Source: Candidatus Omnitrophota bacterium (lineage in GTDB: Bacteria; Omnitrophota; Gorgyraeia; 2-02-FULL-51-18). From it: DNA of 6,764 nt. Made by a program: the position numbers and the translations under genes. The stretch spans positions 1-6,764 of the forward strand of contig JACPXO010000025.1 of the NCBI GenBank assembly GCA_016196505.1, in the 5' to 3' direction. Shown here one piece after another: positions 1-6,200 of the stretch. The first letter of the stretch is position 1. Each line of letters opens with the position of its first letter. The notes beneath the pieces were generated by a model. It worked only from the letters and a program-made list of their open reading frames with translations. It made no database searches and had not been told where the DNA came from.

Positions 1-52
1 CGAGTGGGATCGCGTACCTTGATTATCAACTTAATAAAAAGGAAAAAACTCG

Positions 53-102
53 AGCTTTAAAGCCCGTGAGAAACGGTGGCTTTAGAGCTATTTTTTTGTT
101 TT
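53..102 (+). terminator. Rho-independent terminator of the upstream transcription unit
   Basis: Bases 53-64 pair with 78-89 over 12 consecutive pairs, one of them a G-U wobble. The inner part (G66-T67 with A73-C74, plus C65 with G75 or G76) can extend the stem past a small bulge. The hairpin is followed at once by a T-tract, seven T at 91-97, then G and four more T. This is the classic intrinsic terminator layout. It ends transcription entering from the left and insulates the large gene at 159. The gene it serves is not identifiable here: the only GC-rich tail before it is a six-codon fragment ending in TGA at 20-22, too short to call. Confidence 0.85.
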
Positions 103-125
103 AGTTCTTCAATTTATTTTATATG
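96..125 (+). promoter_or_regulatory. Weak candidate sigma-70-type promoter for the large gene
   Basis: A TTGTTT at 96-101 and a TATATG at 120-125 are separated by 18 bases, a workable spacing for -35 and -10 boxes, in an AT-rich stretch just after the terminator. The matches are poor (three of six and four of six consensus bases). The -35 overlaps the terminator T-tract, and AT-rich DNA gives such hits by chance. A promoter is expected in 103-147 because the terminator isolates the gene, but its exact site is uncertain. Confidence 0.22.
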
Positions 126-147
126 TATTTTAAGAAGTTTAATTAAC

Positions 148-152
148 GAGGA
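148..152 (+). promoter_or_regulatory. Ribosome binding site fixing the GTG start at 159
   Basis: GAGGA lies six bases before the GTG at 159-161, ideal spacing for a Shine-Dalgarno sequence. An in-frame TAA at 144-146 prevents any start further upstream. The next in-frame candidate, ATG at 186, has no comparable purine-rich site in front of it, so GTG is the preferred start. Confidence 0.75.
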
Positions 153-158
153 AATAAA

Positions 159-296
159 GTGGACGAAATAGAGAAAAACCCAACGATGGACGAAGCGGTG
201 AGTGAGAAGCCCTGGAAATCCAGATACGGCTTGACGCTCAGGGCCATTTCTTTGATAGTCGTCATCGCCTTCCTCGGCCAAGATTTCGTTTACGCT
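159..296 (+). other. N-terminal signal peptide or membrane anchor (residues 1-46)
   Basis: The first 28 residues are polar, acidic at first (D2, E3, E5, D11, E12, E16) and then basic near the membrane (K17, K20, R22, R28). A hydrophobic core follows at about 29-39 (rich in I, L, V, A, F), then a short polar stretch ending V44-Y45-A46 before Q47, which fits the -3/-1 rule of signal peptidase I. The n-region is long for a standard signal peptide, so it could stay as an uncleaved N-in anchor. If the ATG at 186 were used instead, the n-region would shorten by nine residues. Either way the following modules are expected on the outer face of the inner membrane. Confidence 0.7.
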
Positions 297-3200
297 CAAG
301 GAGGCACACCCCTCTGGTCCAATGTTACGAAGCCCCAAACCGCCGACTCGGGCAAGGACATCCAGAATAAACTTCAAAAGATCGTGATCCCCAACGACGC
401 CGGGCTTGCCAGGAAAGTCGTCGCCCGCGGCGCCGCCGAAGACGTCATCATCAACATCCAGGACGCCCACTCCAAACTCGGCGCCCAGGAAAGCATCACC
501 AAGATCCTCGATAACCTCGTCAAGAACTACGACCTGAACCTCATCGCTCTTGAAGGCGCCTCGGACCTCGTCGATACGTCGCTGGTCCAAAGCTTTCCGA
601 TCGCCGAAGTCCGCAAGCAAACCGGCGAGTACCTTCTGAAGGAGGGCAAGATCTCGGCGGGTGAGTTTTACTCGATGATTGCCGAAAGCCCCGTGACGCT
701 CTACGGCGTGGACGACGCCTCGCTTTACCGGGAAAACCTCGAGGTTTTTAAAGGCCTCATCGAGAAAAAGACCGGGATCCGCAAGGAGCTCAAAGGGCTG
801 AATAAGGCCCTGCGCGCTTTGGAGACTAAAGTCTACCCGCAGTCCATCCTCGAGCTCAGCTCCAAAAAACTCCTGCATAAAAACGGGGACATCAAGTTCA
901 CCGATTATTGGCAGTACTTCAGCGGCCTGGCTAAAAGCCACGGGGTCGATCACGAGAAGTACCGGAATCTCAAAAAACTCGCCGACGCCGTGGAGCTCGA
1001 GAAGGAGATCGATTTTAAGAAAGCGACTTTCGAGAGAAATCTCCTTGTCGAGGAACTGGGCCAGAAGCTCCCGAAACCTGAACTTGAAAAACTGATCCTG
1101 CAGGCCCTACAGTTCAAACAGAACAAAACCACGCCGGGCGCTTTTCACTACTACTTGAGCCAGGTATCTCAAGGAGCCGGCATCAATCCCCTCGACTACC
1201 GCAACATCATTCTCTACTCCCAGTACGCGGTGCTCTACGAGAGCATCGACCTCATCGCGATCTTTGACGAGGTGGAGAGTTTCGAGGATGAGTTGAAAGA
1301 AAAGATGTTCACGAGCGACGACGAGCGTACGCTTTCCAACCTCTCGCGCTGTGTCTCTATTTTAAGCCGGCTTCTCGACACGACGCTCACGGCCAAAGAG
1401 TATGAGTTTTACAAAACGAATGAGCCGTCTTGCGAGATCGAAGCCATCCGAGCCGAGTTTGACCGTCTGGGGCTGAAATACCGCGTGCCGTACGAGGCCT
1501 ACGTGGATTTTGACGCGCTTGAAAGTTCGATCCCAAGCGCCAAACGTTTCTATACGCTCGCGACCGAGCGTAACCGGATGCTTCTCGCGAATACCCTGAA
1601 GCGCATGAAAGCCGAGAACACGCACGTTGCGGCGCTCATCACCGGTGGTTTCCACTCCGAGGGGATCTCGAAGCTCATGGACGAGGAGAAGCTCTCGTAC
1701 CTCGTCGTGATGCCCAAGTTCGACGACAAGTCCCCCGACCGCCCGTACCTCGCCATCCTCACTCAGAAGCCCAAGGAATACGAAGAAGAGTTCAAGGATT
1801 CCGATTTTTACATCGCGGCGGCGTCCTATCTTAATTTGCAAAACCGTTTCTATTCGGAAGACTCGAGGAACGAATTTCTCTGGGCGAGCTTCGCCGCGCT
1901 CATGGCGGCGTCCCGTTCCATGATCGGGTCCGAGGGCGTGTCGCCGGAATTCAAAGATTCTTTTTACAACGCCTACAAAGCCGGCTACGAGAAAAAGGGA
2001 GGCATTGTTTCGCCCGCCGAACTCAGGGCGTGGTTGGATTCGGTCACGGTGCGCCGGACCCAGGAAGACGCGGATACCATCGCTTTCGCCACTTTGGATG
2101 GGCGGTCGGTTGTTTTCGCCGTAGCCACCCAAAATAAAGCGATCGCCTCGATCCGTGGCGGGTTGACCGGAAAAACCGCCGTCGAGATCACAGGCAAGTC
2201 GCTCGAGGCCATCCAAGCATCTTCTCAGGATCTTTTGAAGGTTTCCATAGCGCCTGGCGGCCAAGTGGCAGGCGCGCGGGCTTTGAGCCCCGAAGTCCGG
2301 GCAAGTCTCGTTGAGAAGACAGCCGCCGGGGTGCGTTTGGCCATAGAGAAAGGGGCTGTGCCGGACGATAGCTATTTGGCCGAGAGGGTCGCGCTCAATG
2401 CCCGCCGCCAGGGTCTGGCTCCGATCGCCGAAGGCGAGCTTAGCGCTATGACGAGCGAACTAAGGGCCGTGCTAAAGCCAGTGGTACAACCCGCTCCTCA
2501 AGGGCTGCAAAAACTGCCTGTGATCGACAGGCCTTTAGCCGGTATTCCCAGAGAATCTGTCAAAACGATCTTCGTGAACTACTCCATGAAAAAGGTATTG
2601 GATCCGAAGTTGGGCGAAACCATCATTGACATTTATCCGTTGGTAGACGGGTTAAGACGGGATTTTCCTGAGGCGACCATTTATGTGGCCTCCTATTTTC
2701 CCAAGATCTTTACTTCCGACAATTTTTCCGGAAAAGTGATCAGTCTTCCCGTCGAGACCGTTTCAAAGATGTCTTATTTTAGGAAAGAATCATTCGAAAA
2801 TTTAAGGTCGTTCGTCGCCGACCATGAGATCGACATGGTGATCCACGTAATGCCTTCCGGACTTTTTAAGTCCGAGCCATTGATAAAATACCCAGGTAAA
2901 CAGCCCTACGTTATTGGGGTGATGTCTCCCGTTTCAAACGCTCACGCGATGTTTCCTAATTACGAAAACCAGTTTGCCGATAATCCCGCTATCTTTGTTG
3001 ATAGGGAAGGCAGACAATCTCAGGTCTCCGGGTTCTCCGACCAGCCGAAAACAGGCGTGTTCTTGGCCCGGGGGGTGTGGTTGCAAGCTATCGACACCTA
3101 TAGGATTTTGGGATTGAATATGGAACCCAAAGACATTCAGACTATTCAGCTAAGCCGGGAAAAGCTTGAGGAAGCTTGGTCGCGGCTGGGCGAATTGTAT

Positions 3201-6200
3201 CAAAGAGGGGGGCATTTAGAACCTTTCGACAGGACAAAACGGATCTTTTTGATCAATATGTACGCGGTGACTCACCGTGATCTTTTAAGTGAAGAACAAT
3301 GGGTAGAGGTCATCAACAACCTGGTGCAAAATCTCGACAATACTTATTTTCTTTTTACTCATGGCGGAATCATGGATCAAGATTATACCTACGTAGAAAG
3401 GGTTTATCAAAAGGCCAAAGGGAGAGTTGGAAAAGGGCATGAGGCCTCGCTGATATTCCCTCGTATGGAGATCGACGACATCCATGAGTTTTTAGGGCTT
3501 GTTCGAGAGTCCCATGGGTTTGCGTTAACGTTGGATACAGGTTTTAGCCATTTAGCGGCGATCAACGGAGTTTCTGAAGGGATCATCACTTTCGAAGATA
3601 TCGTTCATTGGTTGCCGCCCACACCCGGTGTGACCCCGCTGATGGTTGACCGCGAAAAATATGGTGACGATCGGACAAAAGATCTTCTTAAACAGGTTGG
3701 TGGTTTTGTTCGGATGGCGGAAGTACAATTTACCTCCGCTGTAGTCCGACCCGCAGGCGCGCCCCGCCAAACTGAAGGCGGGCTCCCAAGCGCCGAAAAA
3801 ACCTCGGCGCTTGGAGCGCGCGCGGCGACGCTGGAAGAGCTTCGTCCTAAGATAGAAAAAAAATTCAGAGGGGAGACCTACGCGTCTTTCGAACAGGCGC
3901 TTAAGGAAGTCGTTTCAAAAAACCATGGTTTTCCTTTTGAACAGGCGGTCGTAGACGCGGTGGGTAGCCAGTGGAACGACATCCGTTCTCGTGGGTACTT
4001 GGACAGGGTCTTTGCCAGGGCGCTCGTGGAAACGGAGTTTGGAAAGGATGCCTGGACCGGGTTTATAGCCGAGATTCAAGCGGTTTCCGATATAGACCGG
4101 AAAGACATTATTCGTGATATTTTGGAAACGTATCGTCATCGAGGGGATGCTTATAGCCGGTTCAGTGATTTAAATGAGTTTATAACATTCTATCAGTTGT
4201 CGGTTGAGCAATGGTCCTTGCGTGATTCCATAAAAAAGCTTCTAGGAGAAAAAAAGAAGATCCTATCGGCCACCGCTAATAAATTCGTCATTGATCTTAT
4301 GGCGGCGGTCATCGCGTCGGAAACTCCCAGAGTGTCGGAAGCGGCCAGGAGAATTTTTTCTTTGGTCAATGCCGAACTCGACCAGTGGGTGGCCGATGAA
4401 CGCTCCTTTGCTACTCCGAGGGTGTTTAGGGTTGAATTTAAACAACTCTATGACAGAATCATCGCAGAAGAAACCGGATTTAGTCCAACACCCCCCGCGC
4501 CTGCTCCGAGTCCAGCGCCGGTTACTCCAATCGAACCGGCTGCGTCTGTCGTCGCCGAACCGATTGTAACTGAGCCCGTCAAAACCACTCCACCGGCGGC
4601 ACCGATCCCGTCGCCGGTAGCGAAGACTGCTCCAACGCGGGCACCAGCCGAGCCCGTGGGTCCTCTAGTTGTAGCTCCCCCGGCCCCGGAAACCGTGGCG
4701 CAGGAGATCGCCCCGGAACCCGTTTCCCGATGGAAGAACGCCGTTTTTTACGCGGCTTCGGCGTTCGTTCTTACTTCAGTGTTCGCTTTTTTTGTCACGA
4801 CCCCGCTTTGGGTGATCCCGGCCATGGCTTTGCTTTTTGGGACGTTAGGGTATCGAGAGATCAAAACCCTCGAAGACGTCCAACGCTTTATCCAATATGA
4901 TGTCGAGAACCCTGCTATCCAAGCCGCTTTGCTTGAGCGAGTGAAGAATTCCCTTGGCCTCACGGGACTCAAAACTATCAATGACCATTTTAGACAAGCC
5001 GACCAGAAGAAAGAAATAAGCGACGAAGAAAAAGCGCTTAACCGCGAAAAGTGGATCGCCGCCGGCATTGGTTGGCTTGGGCTTACTTTGACTTTTGTCA
5101 CGGCCGGCGCTTTGACTGGCGCTTTGGCCCTGGTCGCCGGCTTTAGCGTCGGCTGGCTCCTGGCCCTCGGATTTTTTGCTTTCCTCGTAGTGAGGTACGT
5201 GCTGACGGAAGCCGTTTTCGCCTGGAGAGAGGCGCGGGTCGAGAAAGCGGGGGTTTTCGGGGCTTTGAAGAGAAGTGCCGCGGCCCTCGTGTCCGGCGCG
5301 GTTTATTTGGTGGTAGGGCTCCCGTACCATCTCTTTAAGATGTTCGTCCTAGGAATTTTTGAAGCCAAGATCAAGACCTATTGGTTCGCCCTGTTTTCTT
5401 ACACGGGTCAGCTCATCGCTCCCCCGAAGAACGCCGCCAGGGAATGGAGCCCGAAAAGCTATATCGCTCAATACGTCCTCCCGTGGCTATCGGACGACGA
5501 GATTAGATCCATTGTCCGTGCCGAGGCCACGTCGCTTCAGCGTGAGAGATCCTTTGGGGAAACACTACAAAGGCCCTTGGAGTCTACCTCGGCTGGCTTC
5601 TGGCTGAAACTTGCATTTGAGTCTTTGCTTACGGGCGGCGCCCTGGAATTTTTCCAGCGCCGGTCCGTGCTCATGGTCGCCGCTTTGGTCGGCGGGCCTC
5701 TTATCTCGGCCATTGGTCTTGGACTTTGGTCGTTCGTGGCGCTCGCGGCCATAGTGCTGACCCTGCGTCTGGCAAAGACGTTCAAGACGATCAAAGCCAA
5801 AGGGTGGACCGGAGAGAGCGTCCGGCGGATCTTGTATGATGTTATCCTCGCCCTCGTGTTCGCGAACCTGGGTATTTCGGGTTATTCCCCGGATGGTTTT
5901 GATATTCTCAAGTTAGGTTGGGAAGTGGTGATCCCGGCCTTCGGGAAAATGCACGCCCACACTCTTTTCTTCACCGTCGGGTCGTTTTTAAACTCGGCGG
6001 CGACTTTGTTCGTGCTCAATTTAAAGGACATCGCTCCGGCCACCCGCCAAGAGCTGTTTTCGGTTTTGAATGATATTCTCCGCCAAAGGATTGGCGCTGA
6101 AACTTATGTGGAGTTGTTGAAAAGTTTGAACCAGAACGCCGTGATAACCTCGTTTCGCTTGGCCGATATTCACAAGCTTTTGAACGCCAAAAAAGAAGAC

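Noticed and set aside
1..22. Possible tail of an upstream gene (E-W-D-R-V-P then TGA at 20-22)
   Set aside because: Only six codons are available, and the other two frames are also open into the terminator region, so the true end of the upstream gene cannot be chosen.
53..102. Hairpin considered as a riboswitch or structured leader of the giant gene
   Set aside because: A single long stem followed by a T-tract is explained by a terminator. There are no further conserved junctions or alternative pairings visible.
114..953. Minus-strand open frame of about 280 codons
   Set aside because: It lies wholly opposite the large plus-strand gene apart from its last bases, and shows no recognisable family. 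The plus strand has a ribosome binding site, signal sequence and motifs. It is a shadow of G/C-ending codons on the plus strand.
1362..2264. Minus-strand open frame of about 300 codons
   Set aside because: Its translation is dominated by G and R with no coherent domain, typical of the reverse complement of a GC-biased gene. It overlaps the coherent plus-strand frame completely.
4291..4569. Plus-strand open frame in another reading frame
   Set aside because: Translation is rich in R, L and S without motifs, and lies inside the uninterrupted large frame.
2523..4731. Splitting the frame into several genes at module boundaries
   Set aside because: There are no stop codons or ribosome binding sites at the junctions near 2550, 3740 or 4730, and the frame is continuous across them.
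4748..5330. Two overlapping minus-strand open frames opposite the membrane region
   Set aside because: They are antisense to clear membrane spans and have no start signal or motif support.
5359..5607. Plus-strand 82-codon open frame out of frame with the main gene
   Set aside because: It is basic and R/P-rich with no ribosome binding site. The main frame over the same bases reads as consistent protein.
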